Assembly (NCBI RefSeq): GCF_014217565.1 | Contig: NZ_CP043661.1 | Location: forward strand, 806,001 to 870,000 | DNA from: Kribbella qitaiheensis | Lineage (GTDB): Bacteria > Actinomycetota > Actinomycetes > Propionibacteriales > Kribbellaceae | Direction of reading: 5' to 3' | DNA length: 64,000 nt | Shown here: piece by piece, positions 1 to 8,022 of the stretch | How the letters are laid out: each line of letters opens with the position of its first letter | Position numbering within the stretch: position 1 is the stretch's first letter | Made by a program: the position numbers and the translations under genes | The notes under the pieces: model-generated | What the model was told of the DNA's origin: nothing | The model's input: the letters and a program-made list of their open reading frames with translations, nothing else | The model's database searches: none

Positions 1-1
1 C

Positions 2-151
2 GTCGACACCGATGGGATCCGCGCGGTCTGCTTCTTCGAGTTCGACGGCGACCTGCTGACCAGCATGGATCTCGCGATGAACCCGGACAAGCTCGTCCTG
101 GCCGCGGCGCAACTGTCACGAATCGGCGGGCTGTCCAGTCAAGGCTGGTGA
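2..151 (+). CDS. ECF41/SigJ-type sigma factor, C-terminal end only
   Basis: Partial gene running off the left edge; 49 residues and a TGA stop are visible. The readable tail contains an MNPDKL stretch, which resembles the NPDKL signature at the end of the SnoaL-like C-terminal domain of ECF41/SigJ sigma factors. In that family the fused SnoaL-like domain modulates sigma activity and the gene sits beside a carboxymuconolactone decarboxylase, oxidoreductase or epimerase gene. The next gene here is an NAD(P)-binding epimerase-type protein, which fits. The sigma domains themselves lie outside the window, so the call rests on a short tail plus context. Confidence 0.6.
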   Translation, partial: VDTDGIRAVCFFEFDGDLLTSMDLAMNPDKLVLAAAQLSRIGGLSSQGW

Positions 152-171
152 ACCGAGAGGACACCACCTTG

Positions 172-987
172 ATGAAGACGATCCTCGTCACCGGCGGCAC
201 CAGCCCAGCCGGCCGGCCCACCGTCGCGAACCTCTGCTCGGCCGGTCACCCCGTCCGCGTCCTCAGCCGCAAACCGGGTAGCGAGCAGGCTGCTGCGAGC
301 GCCACAGGAGACGCTCACCAACGAGTCGGCGACGACCGCAGTGGATTCCGGCTTCTCTCCGGCGATCTGACGACCGGCGAAGGCATCGCCGCGGCCGTCG
401 AGGGCGTGGACATCGTGGTCCACCTCGCCACGAGCCGCGGCCACGCCGACATCCAGCAGGCGGAGCACCTGATCGACCACGCCCGCGCGGCCGGAGTCGG
501 CCACCTGATCTATCTGTCGATCGTCGGCGTCGACCAGATTCCGATGCCGTACTACCGCGACAAACTCGCCGTCGAGCAGTTGATCACCGACTCACCGATC
601 CCGCACACGATCCTGCGCGCCACCCAGTTCTACAACCTGGTCGACGAAATCCTGACCGCGCAACGCTTCCTCCCGGCCCTCCTGGCGCCCTCCATCCCAT
701 TGCAGCCGATCTCGGTCGACGATGTCGCCGAGCGTCTTGTCGAATTGGCCTCCGGCGCGCCGGCCGGACGGGTCGCCGACCTCGGCGGTCCCGAACGCCT
801 TGCCGTCCCGGCCATGGCTCGCGCCTGGAAGCGCGCCCGGGGCTCCCGTCGCCCGATCCTCCCGATCCGGCTTCCAGGTAAGGCTTTCCGCGACTTCGCC
901 ACTGGTGCCGCGATGCCCGAGACCGTTCTGCCCAGCAACCGCTCCTTCGACGACTACCTCAGCCGGCGCTTCGGAGTACAGGCATGA
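172..987 (+). CDS. NmrA/epimerase-type NAD(P)-binding protein
   Basis: 271-residue atypical short-chain dehydrogenase. The N-terminus ILVTGGTSPAGRP is a Rossmann dinucleotide-binding loop, followed by a Val-Asp-Ile-Val-Val-His strand and an LIYLSIVGVD segment typical of NmrA/YbjT proteins. The usual YxxxK is present as YYRDK. The ATG at 172 is chosen over the in-frame GTG at 148 because a GAGAGGA ribosome site lies about 11 nt before it and the Rossmann strand starts immediately. It follows the sigma factor directly and is probably its COE-type partner; the substrate is unknown. Its stop overlaps the next start (ATGA). Confidence 0.8.
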   Translation: MKTILVTGGTSPAGRPTVANLCSAGHPVRVLSRKPGSEQAAASATGDAHQRVGDDRSGFRLLSGDLTTGEGIAAAVEGVDIVVHLATSRGHADIQQAEHLIDHARAAGVGHLIYLSIVGVDQIPMPYYRDKLAVEQLITDSPIPHTILRATQFYNLVDEILTAQRFLPALLAPSIPLQPISVDDVAERLVELASGAPAGRVADLGGPERLAVPAMARAWKRARGSRRPILPIRLPGKAFRDFATGAAMPETVLPSNRSFDDYLSRRFGVQA

Positions 988-1397
988 AAACAATCATCCG
1001 TACTGCGCTGTTGGCACTCGCCGCGCTTCAGCTGACCCTCGGTGTCTGGACCTCGTTCTTCCCGCGGAGCTTCTACGAGGACGTGCCGACGGTCGACTGG
1101 ACACCGCCGTACAGCGAGCACCTCTTCCGCGACTTCGGTGGCGTCACCCTCGGCACTGCGGTGATGCTGCTCGCCGCAGCGTACTGGCTGGACCGCCGGC
1201 TGGTGATTCTGGCGCTCGCCGCCTATCTGACCTTCTCCGTGCCGCACGCGATCTTCCACAGCGAACACCTGATGGAGGACTCACCGGGCCCGTCCGCAAC
1301 TCTGTTGATCTTGGTGATCCTGTCCGTCCTGCTCCCGCTGCTGGTGATCTGGATCTCCTGGCGTGCGCTCGCGACCGACACCCCAGGGCCTCGGTGA
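984..1397 (+). CDS. Small four-helix membrane protein
   Basis: 137 residues with about four hydrophobic segments (near residues 5-25, 50-68, 72-90 and 105-127) separated by short polar loops, so it is an integral membrane protein. It overlaps the preceding NmrA-type gene by ATGA and is translationally coupled to it, making a likely sigma factor, reductase, membrane protein unit. No catalytic motif is visible. It resembles small actinobacterial membrane proteins of unknown function; no role is assigned. Confidence 0.7.
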   Translation: MKTIIRTALLALAALQLTLGVWTSFFPRSFYEDVPTVDWTPPYSEHLFRDFGGVTLGTAVMLLAAAYWLDRRLVILALAAYLTFSVPHAIFHSEHLMEDSPGPSATLLILVILSVLLPLLVIWISWRALATDTPGPR

Positions 1398-1398
1398 C

Positions 1399-1429
1399 TT
1401 GACGACTGTGACAGTACTACTGTCACAAT
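1399..1429 (+). promoter_or_regulatory. MerR-type promoter of the racemase gene
   Basis: TTGACG (1399-1404), a 19-nt spacer, then CACAAT (1424-1429). The spacer carries an inverted repeat (CTGTGACA facing TGTCACA). The 19-nt spacing is the hallmark of MerR-activated promoters. The same element precedes the thiolase gene at 6727-6757, next to a MerR gene. Predicted transcription start is about 1437, the A of the second in-frame ATG. Confidence 0.75.
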
Positions 1430-1436
1430 GCGGGGT

Positions 1437-2558
1437 ATGGGTCCACTGAGTGGGGTGAAGGTCGTCGAGCTGGCGGGGATCGGGCCGGCGCCGTTCGCGT
1501 GCATGATGCTGGCCGAGCTCGGCGCCGAAGTGCTGCGAATCGATCGGCCGGGCGGTGGGCTCGCGCTCGGCCCGCCGGAGCTGGAGTTGCTGAATCGCGG
1601 CCGGCGGAGTGTGGCACTCAATCTGAAGAACCCGGACGCGGTTCGCGCGGTACTCGAACTGATCGCGGGTGCCGACGTACTGGTGGAAGGGTTCCGGCCG
1701 GGAGTCGCTGAGCGGCTGGGGCTCGGGCCGGAGGAGTGTCAGGCGGTCAATCCGAAGCTCGTATACGCGCGGATGACCGGTTGGGGACAGGACGGTCCGC
1801 TCGCGCAGTCCGCCGGCCACGACATCGACTACCTCGGGTTGTCGGGCGCTCTGCACGCGATCGGCCGGGCCGGCGGGCCGCCGCAGGTGCCGGTGAATCT
1901 GCTCGGCGACTTCGCCGGGGGATCTCTGTACCTCGTGGTCGGTGTGCTCGCGGCGATCCTCGATGCCCGGGGGAGTGGGCGGGGTCAGGTGATCGACGCC
2001 GCGATCGTTGACGGTGCGGCTCATCTCACGACCGTTCTGCTGGGCGCGATGGCGAGTGGCAACTGGAAGCAGGAGCGCGGAACGAACCTGCTCGACACCG
2101 GCGCGCCGTTCTACGACGTGTATGAGACCTCGGACGGTGAGTACATGTCCGTCGGGGCGATCGAGCCGCAGTTCTACGACGAGCTGATCCGGCTGCTCGG
2201 GATCACGGTGCCGGATCGCTATGACCTGGCGAACTGGCCCGAGTTGCACAAGACACTCGTGGAGACCTTCGCTTTGCGGACCCAGGCCGAGTGGACCGAG
2301 GTGTTCGACGGTACGGATGCCTGCGTCTCGCCGGTACTGCCGCTGGCCGGTGACCACCCGCATCTCGTTGCCCGAGGCATCTTTGTGGAGAAGGACGGGG
2401 TACGGCAACCGGCCCCGGCACCGCGGTTCTCCCGTACTCCGACCTCCATCGGGCGCGCTCCGGCACGGCCTGGCGAGCACACTCGTGAGGCATTGACCGA
2501 CTGGGGAGTGAGCTCGGTCGAGGAGCTGCTCGCGAGTGGAGCCGCCGTACAGGCCTGA
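1437..2558 (+). CDS. Alpha-methylacyl-CoA racemase (CaiB/BaiF family)
   Basis: 373-residue family III CoA-transferase fold protein. The racemase residues can be seen: His128-Asp129 in GHDIDYLGLSG, Asp158 in NLLGDFAGG and Glu in GAIEPQF, matching His126, Asp156 and Glu241 of mycobacterial MCR. The enzyme should interconvert 2R- and 2S-methylacyl-CoA so that methyl-branched acids can enter beta-oxidation. The upstream ATG at 1428 overlaps the predicted -10 hexamer, so the ATG at 1437 on a leaderless mRNA is preferred. An acyl-CoA dehydrogenase follows in the same operon. A plain CoA-transferase role is the alternative. Confidence 0.88.
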   Translation: MGPLSGVKVVELAGIGPAPFACMMLAELGAEVLRIDRPGGGLALGPPELELLNRGRRSVALNLKNPDAVRAVLELIAGADVLVEGFRPGVAERLGLGPEECQAVNPKLVYARMTGWGQDGPLAQSAGHDIDYLGLSGALHAIGRAGGPPQVPVNLLGDFAGGSLYLVVGVLAAILDARGSGRGQVIDAAIVDGAAHLTTVLLGAMASGNWKQERGTNLLDTGAPFYDVYETSDGEYMSVGAIEPQFYDELIRLLGITVPDRYDLANWPELHKTLVETFALRTQAEWTEVFDGTDACVSPVLPLAGDHPHLVARGIFVEKDGVRQPAPAPRFSRTPTSIGRAPARPGEHTREALTDWGVSSVEELLASGAAVQA

Positions 2559-2604
2559 CCACCCGTCGACCGTAGTAGAAGCTGTACAGACAGGAGAATC
2601 GCCC

Positions 2605-3747
2605 GTGGAACGTCACCTCTTCGATGCCGATCATGATGCGTTCCGCGAGACCGCGCGCGCCTTCTGCGACAAGGAGATCCTGCCGCATCACGAGAGCTGG
2701 GAGGAGGCCGGCATCGTGCCGCGCGAGCTGTGGACCGCGGCCGGTACGGCGGGGCTGCTCGGGTTCATGGTGCCGGAGGAGTACGGCGGCGGTGGGGCTC
2801 GGGACTTCCGGTTCAACGCCGTCGTGATCGAGGAGATCACCAAGTCGCGGGCGAGTGGGCCGGGGTTCACGATCCACGTCGACATCGTCTCGTCGTACCT
2901 GCTGGACTACGCGAGCGACGAGCAGAAGGCGCGCTGGCTGCCCAAGTTCTGCAGCGGCGAGACGATCACGGCGATCGCGATGACTGAGCCCGGCGCCGGT
3001 AGTGATCTGCAAGGGATCGAGACCACCGCGATCCGCGACGGCGACGACTATGTGCTGAACGGGCAGAAGACCTTCATCTCCAACGGCATCCTCGCGGACC
3101 TGGTGATCGTGGTCGCGAAGACCGACCCGACGGCCGGCTACCAGGGCATCTCGCTGCTGGTGGTCGAGCGCGGGATGCCCGGCTTCGAGCGCGGCCGGAA
3201 CCTGGACAAGATCGGCTTGAAGGCGCAGGACACCGCCGAGCTGTTCTTCGACGACGTCCGGGTGCCGGCCACGAACCTGCTGGGTGAGGAGGGCAAGGGC
3301 TTCATCTACCTGATGGAGAAGCTGCCCCAGGAGCGCCTCGCGATCGCCGTGGTGGCGGCAGCGGCCTGCGAGTCGATGATCGAGACCACCCTGCGGTACG
3401 TGAAGGATCGCAAGGCCTTCGGCCGGCCGATCGGGTCCTTCCAGAACAGCCGCTTCGTACTGGCCGAACTGGCCACCGAGACCCAGATCGCCCGCGTCTT
3501 CGTCGACCGCTGCATCGAGGAACTCAACGCCGGCACCCTCACCGTCTCCGACGCCGCGATGGCCAAGTGGTGGACCACCGAACTCCAGCAGAAGGTCGTC
3601 GACCGCTGCCTCCAACTCCACGGCGGCTACGGCTTCATGACCGAATACCCGATCGCCAAGGCCTACCTCGATACCCGAATCCAAACCATTTACGGCGGCA
3701 CCACCGAAATCATGAAAGAAATCATCGGCCGCACCATGGGCATCTGA
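2605..3747 (+). CDS. Acyl-CoA dehydrogenase, LCAD-like
   Basis: 380-residue FAD enzyme that would make the 2-enoyl-CoA in the first step of beta-oxidation, passing electrons to ETF. Visible signatures are TEPGAGSDLQGI (flavin/substrate loop), DRKAFGRPIGSFQ and the C-terminal IYGGTTEIMKEIIGR. The usual Glu of the YEGT motif is replaced by Gly (YGGT), as in long-chain and isovaleryl-type enzymes that place the catalytic Glu on another helix; the Glu in MIETTLRYV is the candidate. The GTG at 2605 is chosen because AGGAGA lies 7 nt upstream; an in-frame GTG at 2536 would overlap the racemase gene. Confidence 0.9.
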   Translation: MERHLFDADHDAFRETARAFCDKEILPHHESWEEAGIVPRELWTAAGTAGLLGFMVPEEYGGGGARDFRFNAVVIEEITKSRASGPGFTIHVDIVSSYLLDYASDEQKARWLPKFCSGETITAIAMTEPGAGSDLQGIETTAIRDGDDYVLNGQKTFISNGILADLVIVVAKTDPTAGYQGISLLVVERGMPGFERGRNLDKIGLKAQDTAELFFDDVRVPATNLLGEEGKGFIYLMEKLPQERLAIAVVAAAACESMIETTLRYVKDRKAFGRPIGSFQNSRFVLAELATETQIARVFVDRCIEELNAGTLTVSDAAMAKWWTTELQQKVVDRCLQLHGGYGFMTEYPIAKAYLDTRIQTIYGGTTEIMKEIIGRTMGI

Positions 3748-3779
3748 AGCAGCCGTGAAGTCAGGCAGCCGCACGCCTT

Positions 3780-3824
3780 ACGTCCGAAGAACCGGAGGGA
3801 CGTCACCTCCACTTCTTCGGACGT
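3780..3824. terminator. Hairpin of the CGTCCGAAGA family, copy 1
   Basis: Perfect 12-bp stem: ACGTCCGAAGAA (3780-3791) pairs with TTCTTCGGACGT (3813-3824) around a 21-nt loop. It lies downstream of the acyl-CoA dehydrogenase. The same stem core recurs at 35007 and 45934. No U-tract follows, as is common for actinobacterial terminators. Confidence 0.6.
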
Positions 3825-3867
3825 ACGAACCTGTGGGATCGGAGGGACGGTGATCCCACAGGTTCGT
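3825..3867. terminator. Perfect 16-bp hairpin
   Basis: ACGAACCTGTGGGATC (3825-3840) is the exact complement of 3852-3867, with an 11-nt loop. It abuts the preceding hairpin, so two strong hairpins stand in tandem between two co-directional operons. Confidence 0.6.
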
Positions 3868-3911
3868 GGTTGACTTTGCGCAGCAGGTTTTCAGCTGAGG
3901 GAGGTTCCCTG

Positions 3912-4509
3912 ATGGGCATCGTGTCGCCGGGGTTCACCGGTCGTCGCCGGAGTGCGACGGAACTGCCGCCCGGTCAGTACCTGACTCATGAGTTTCCGGT
4001 GTTGTCGGCGGGGCCGACTCCGCATGTGCGGCCCGAGCACTGGGAGTTCACGATCTCCACCGAGACCGGCGAGGTGCATCGCTGGGACTGGGCTACGTTC
4101 ACCTCGCTCCCGGCTGAGGAGATCACCCGCGACCTGCACTGCGTCACGCGCTGGTCGAAGCTCGGCACCGACTGGAAGGGCGTCTCGCTGGACACGCTCC
4201 TGGCCGACGTCGAGACCGGGGCCGACTTCGCGATGGCGAACAGCGACGGCGGCTACACGACCAACCTGCCGCTGGAGGACCTGCTCGACGGCCAGGCCTG
4301 GATCGCCTACGAGTACGACGGGGAGCCGCTGACCCCCGAGCACGGTGGGCCGGCCCCGGCTGCTGGTCCCACATCTTTACCTGTGGAAGAGCGCCAAATG
4401 GGTGCGCGGCCTGGTCCTGTCCGACACGGACGACCTGGGCTTCTGGGAGAGCGTCGGGTATCACGAGTACGGAGACCCATGGAAAGAACAGCGCTACGCC
4501 GGCGACTGA
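3912..4509 (+). pseudogene. Sulfite-oxidase-family molybdopterin protein, frameshifted
   Basis: About 198 residues once one base is removed. The N-terminal part carries the molybdopterin-domain segment DLHCVTRWSKLGTDW, whose Cys is the expected molybdenum ligand, as in YedY/MsrP-like proteins. After the codons for EHGGPA the reading frame breaks in a run of four C (4354-4357). Skipping one C restores the conserved end ([18 protein letters not shown], then [17 protein letters not shown]) and a TGA at 4507-4509. A GAGGGAGG site precedes the ATG at 3912. The product would be a soluble oxidoreductase fed by the reductase encoded next. The shift may be a mutation or a sequencing error. Confidence 0.75.
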
Positions 4510-5225
4510 CCTGGCAGGTCGGCACGGTCACCGAGGTCCGTGAGGAGTCGGCGACCGCCCGGACACTGGTCGTCGACGTCCCCGACTGGCCGGGCCACCT
4601 GGCCGGTCAGCACCTCGACGTACGGCTGACAGCGCCGGACGGCTACCGCGCCTCCCGGTCGTACTCGATCGCGTCCGCCTGGACCGGCGAGACGATCGAG
4701 CTGACCGTCGAGCAGGTCCCCGACGGTGAGGTTTCGCCGTACCTGGTCGAGGTCCTGAAGGTCGGCGATCCGCTCGAGGTCCGCGGCCCGGTCGGCGGCT
4801 GGTTCGTCTGGCAGCCCGGGCAACCCGGACCGATCCAGCTCATCGCCGGGGGATCGGGCGTGGTCCCACTGATGGCGATGCTCCGCGCCCACATCGGCAG
4901 CAGCGCCCCCGCCAAGTTCCTGTACTCCGTACGCGGGCCGACGTCGGTGATCTATGCGCACGACCTGAGGGAGGTCGCCACCTCGGAGAATGTCGAGATC
5001 ACCTTCGCCTACACCCGGGAGGCGCCACCGGGGGAGCCGCGCGTCGGCAGGGTCGACGCCGACCTGCTCAATGCCGTCACATTCGCCCCCGGGGACGACC
5101 TCACGACGTACGTCTGCGGCCCGACCCCCTTCGTGGAGGCCGTGGCCGACCTGCTCGTGAGCGCCGGCCACGACCCGGCGCGAGTGAAAACCGAACGCTT
5201 CGGACCGACAGGAGGACCGCGATGA
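4479..5225 (+). CDS. FAD/NAD(P)-binding ferredoxin-reductase-type oxidoreductase
   Basis: 248-residue flavin reductase. RSYSIASAW binds FAD in the N-terminal barrel, followed by [16 protein letters not shown] (NAD(P)-binding start) and [13 protein letters not shown] near the C-terminus. It probably passes electrons from NAD(P)H to the molybdopterin protein encoded just upstream. The ATG at 4479 lies inside the 3' end of that gene, a 31-nt overlap in a different frame in the intact arrangement. Because of the extra C upstream, this window instead shows one continuous open frame fusing the two proteins. Confidence 0.85.
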   Translation: MERTALRRRLTWQVGTVTEVREESATARTLVVDVPDWPGHLAGQHLDVRLTAPDGYRASRSYSIASAWTGETIELTVEQVPDGEVSPYLVEVLKVGDPLEVRGPVGGWFVWQPGQPGPIQLIAGGSGVVPLMAMLRAHIGSSAPAKFLYSVRGPTSVIYAHDLREVATSENVEITFAYTREAPPGEPRVGRVDADLLNAVTFAPGDDLTTYVCGPTPFVEAVADLLVSAGHDPARVKTERFGPTGGPR

Positions 5226-5497
5226 CCGCGGAAGTTCCCACCTATTTGGATGGCAACGCGGCAGCCGGTGCCCTGCGCGAGGTCTTCGCAGTCGATATCA
5301 CCGCCGCGATCGGCCAGTGCGACGGCTGCGGCCGGACCGGCGTCTTCGCCGAAGCCCGCGTCTACCTGGACGCGCCCGGAATGGTCGCCCGCTGCAGCGG
5401 CTGCGACGGCGTACTGCTCCGCGTGGTCAACACCCCCACCGACACCTACCTCGATCTCCGCGGCCTGACCTACCTGCGCCTCTCGAACACCCCGTAG
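5222..5497 (+). CDS. DUF6510-like zinc-ribbon protein
   Basis: 91 residues with two CxxC knuckles, CDGC and CSGC, about 27 residues apart, suggesting a zinc ribbon. Its start overlaps the reductase stop (ATGA), so it is translationally coupled to the molybdopterin-oxidoreductase operon. The overall pattern matches the DUF6510 family as I recall it, often beside a sulfite-oxidase-like protein and a flavin reductase. A role as small accessory or metal-handling subunit is inference. Confidence 0.75.
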   Translation: MTAEVPTYLDGNAAAGALREVFAVDITAAIGQCDGCGRTGVFAEARVYLDAPGMVARCSGCDGVLLRVVNTPTDTYLDLRGLTYLRLSNTP

Positions 5498-5645
5498 GTA
5501 GATGCCACCAAGCGCTGCTGAGTTTCCGTCAGTTGCTTGTCGGCGCGCTTCGGTTCGTCGTCGGTGTGCAGTGGCCCGGCCTGGGCGGACTCGGCGGCGC
5601 GCGTCGTCGTATGCGCCGACCTGGCCGCTCGACGGCGACCACTGA

Positions 5646-5730
5646 GTTGGGACCTCGGACACCAACTGGGGAGCTGGGACATGACACGTGGTGTCCAAGG
5701 TCCCCACTTCGTGTCCGAGGTCCCCACAAC
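5646..5730. terminator. Long imperfect hairpin, CACCAACT family, copy 1
   Basis: Left arm GTTGGGACCTCGGACAC (5646-5662) pairs with 5711-5730. A near-copy of the right arm (GTGTCC-A/G-AGGTCCCCAC) occurs twice, at 5691-5707 and 5711-5727, so alternative folds are possible. A related sequence forms the hairpin at 21450-21519. The rest of the 425-nt gap between the zinc-ribbon gene and merR shows no gene. Confidence 0.5.
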
Positions 5731-5830
5731 TGCCTGGTCTGCGAGGCCGGGATCGGCTCCGGGGTGGCGGGATCCACCGGCAATCAGGCCCCGGGTCAGC
5801 CACGGGCGTGCGAGGGGGCCGTTCTTCAGC

Positions 5831-5925
5831 TAGTGCCCCGTGTCGGAAGTTCCGTTGCGCTACCGGCGCCCAGGCACGCACCTGACCACCGCTATCGCTA
5901 ACGGAACATCCGACACGGGGCACTA
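5831..5925. repeat. 26-bp inverted repeat over the merR stop codon
   Basis: Arms 5831-5856 and 5900-5925 match at 25 of 26 positions, beginning TAGTGCCCCG and ending CGGGGCACTA, with a 43-nt loop. The right arm contains the merR stop codon (read on the minus strand). It could be a bidirectional terminator for convergent genes or a small non-autonomous inverted-repeat element. Confidence 0.6.
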
Positions 5926-6714
5926 GCGCCGCGGCGGTTTGGTGCGGGTGCGGCGGATGGTGTCGCGCTGGGTCTCGCTGACGGCTCGCTCGTACGCGAG
6001 CACCAAGCCCTGGATGGTGACCGGCTTGAACCGCTCGACGAGTTGCTGGATGTGCTCCGGCGGTCCGCCCGAGGCGCGGTAGTGCGGCCAGACCTTGGCC
6101 CGGAACACGTCGGTCAGCTCCTCGGCCAGGGCTCGCCCGTGATCGTGGAAGATCCGCGTGATGTCCAGTACGGCGTCGACCGGCAGATCGAGGTCGAGCA
6201 GCTCGACCCCGAGGCTGAGATGCGCGGTCGCCACCTGGAAGACGTCCTCGTCCGGCGTGGGCTCGACCACTCCCAGCGCGACCAGCATCTCGATGTCGTC
6301 GTCGGACAGCTCCCGCCCGGTACGCCGTACGAGTGCCGTCCGATCGAGCGTTTCGGGAAGGTCGCGCATCCACGGCGTCAGCAGCGTGCGATGCAGCGCG
6401 ATGTCCTGCGGGGTCGCGTCGGCCGGGATCCGGTCCAGATACCCCTCGATCGCGGACAGCGTGAATCCGTGCGCCTGCAACTCCCGGACCAGATCGAGAC
6501 GCGCGATGTGCTCTGGTCCGTAGTACCCGACCCGCCCCCGGCGTACGGGCGGCGGGATGAGACCGCGGCCGGCATAGAAACGGAGGGTGCGCACGGTCAT
6601 GCCGACCCGGGCGGAGAGCTCATCGACGGTCAGCGTCGCCTCGTGCGGAGCGCCGGGTGATGGCTCGGCCGGGACGGGCGATAGGGGCCTTGAGACGGGC
6701 ATGGCGCAGATCAT
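5923..6714 (-). CDS. MerR-family regulator of the acyl-CoA regulon
   Basis: 263 residues. A winged helix-turn-helix opens near residue 28 (TVDELSARVGMTVRTLRFYA, then GRGLIPPP and YYGPEHIARLDLV), followed by a long effector domain of about 170 residues. It is divergent from the thiolase gene, and the shared intergenic region carries the MerR-type promoter at 6727-6757. An identical architecture at 1399-1429 makes it the likely controller of both fatty-acid operons. MerR regulators of acyl-CoA catabolism exist (LiuR in Proteobacteria), so the ligand may be an acyl-CoA; that is inference. AAGGGGGG precedes the ATG at 6714. Confidence 0.88.
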   Translation of the reverse strand: MICAMPVSRPLSPVPAEPSPGAPHEATLTVDELSARVGMTVRTLRFYAGRGLIPPPVRRGRVGYYGPEHIARLDLVRELQAHGFTLSAIEGYLDRIPADATPQDIALHRTLLTPWMRDLPETLDRTALVRRTGRELSDDDIEMLVALGVVEPTPDEDVFQVATAHLSLGVELLDLDLPVDAVLDITRIFHDHGRALAEELTDVFRAKVWPHYRASGGPPEHIQQLVERFKPVTIQGLVLAYERAVSETQRDTIRRTRTKPPRR

Positions 6715-6726
6715 AGTGGGCCCCCC

Positions 6727-6757
6727 TTGACCACTGTGACACCATCACTGTCACAAT
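6727..6757 (+). promoter_or_regulatory. MerR-type promoter of the thiolase operon
   Basis: TTGACC (6727-6732), 19-nt spacer, CACAAT (6752-6757), with the inverted repeat CTGTGACA/TGTCACA in the spacer. It matches the racemase promoter at 1399-1429 at 26 of 31 positions. It also lies just upstream of merR on the opposite strand, so autoregulation is possible. Confidence 0.75.
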
Positions 6758-6795
6758 CGGGTTGACTCATTCCTCCGCCGTACGACGGGATCAGC

Positions 6796-8022
6796 ATGAC
6801 CGCAGCCAGTGAAGCCTTCCTGTACGACGCGATCCGGACACCACGAGGCCGGGGCAAGGCCACTGGCGCCCTGCACGAAGTCAAGCCGGTCCAGCTGGTC
6901 ACCGGCCTGCTGACCGAGCTGCGCAGCCGCCATCCAGAGCTCGACCCGACCGTGATCGACGACGTCGTCCTCGGCGTGGTCACCCCGATCGGCGATCAGG
7001 GCATGGACATCGCCCGTACTGCGGTGCTCGCTGCGGGCTATCCCGAGACGACCGGCGGCGTCCAGCTCAGCCGCTTCTGCGCGTCCGGTCTGGAAGCGGT
7101 GAACCAGGCGGCGCAACGGATCCGTTCCGGCTGGGAGGACTTCATCCTCGCCGGCGGCGTCGAGTCCATGTCGCGGGTGCCGATGGGCTCCGACGGCGGA
7201 GCCTGGGCGATGGATCCGGAGACCGCTCTCCAGACGAACTTCATCCCGCAGGGCATCAGCGCGGATCTGATCGCCACCATCGACGGCTTCTCCCGCACAG
7301 ACGTCGACGCGTACGCCGCCGAGTCGCACGCGCGGGCCGCGAAGGCCTGGGCCAACGGGTACTTCGCCCGCTCGGTCGTCCCCGTCGCGGACCGCAACGG
7401 ACTGCCGATCCTGGATCACGATCAGCTGGTCCGGCCGGGGACCACCGTCGAGACGCTCGCGGGCCTGCCGTCCTCGTTCGCGGCGATCGGCGAGCACGGC
7501 GGCTTCGACTCCGTCGCGCTGGAGAAGTACGTCAAGGTCGAGCGGATCAACCATGTGCACCACGCCGGCAACTCGTCCGGCATCGTCGACGGTGCCGCGC
7601 TGGTTGCGGTTGGCAACGAGAAGGCCGGTGAGGCCCTCGGCCAGGCGCCGCGCGGGCGGGTGGTCGCGACGGCCGTCAGTGGCGCGGATCCGACCATCAT
7701 GCTGACCGGACCGGCACCGGCCGCCCGGAAGGCGCTGGCGAAGGCCGGGCTCGAGGTCGGCGACATCGACCTGTTCGAGATGAACGAGGCCTTCGCCGCG
7801 GCGGTCATGCACTTCATGGCCGACCTCGGCGTACCGCACGAGAAGGTGAACGTGAACGGCGGCGCGATCGCGCTCGGCCACCCGCTCGGCGCCACCGGCG
7901 CCATGTTGATCGGCACCCTGCTGGACGAGCTGGAGCGCCGCGAGCTGCGCTACGGCCTGGCCACCCTGTGCGTCGGCGGCGGCATGGGTGTCGCGACCAT
8001 CATCGAGAGGCTTGCGGCATGA
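6796..8022 (+). CDS. Acetyl-CoA acyltransferase (thiolase)
   Basis: 408-residue thiolase for the last step of beta-oxidation, releasing acetyl- or propionyl-CoA. Nucleophile Cys95 is in [11 protein letters not shown], the His is in [16 protein letters not shown] and the second Cys in LCVGGGMG, so all active-site elements are present and the length is normal. The gene starts 39 nt after the predicted -10 of the MerR-type promoter. It overlaps the next gene by ATGA, giving the classic FadA-FadB pair in one operon. Confidence 0.93.
   Translation: MTAASEAFLYDAIRTPRGRGKATGALHEVKPVQLVTGLLTELRSRHPELDPTVIDDVVLGVVTPIGDQGMDIARTAVLAAGYPETTGGVQLSRFCASGLEAVNQAAQRIRSGWEDFILAGGVESMSRVPMGSDGGAWAMDPETALQTNFIPQGISADLIATIDGFSRTDVDAYAAESHARAAKAWANGYFARSVVPVADRNGLPILDHDQLVRPGTTVETLAGLPSSFAAIGEHGGFDSVALEKYVKVERINHVHHAGNSSGIVDGAALVAVGNEKAGEALGQAPRGRVVATAVSGADPTIMLTGPAPAARKALAKAGLEVGDIDLFEMNEAFAAAVMHFMADLGVPHEKVNVNGGAIALGHPLGATGAMLIGTLLDELERRELRYGLATLCVGGGMGVATIIERLAA

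Noticed and set aside
3870..5225. A genuine 451-residue sulfite oxidase-reductase fusion protein
   Set aside because: The middle segment is out-of-frame nonsense relative to both families, and removing one C restores two normal overlapping genes.
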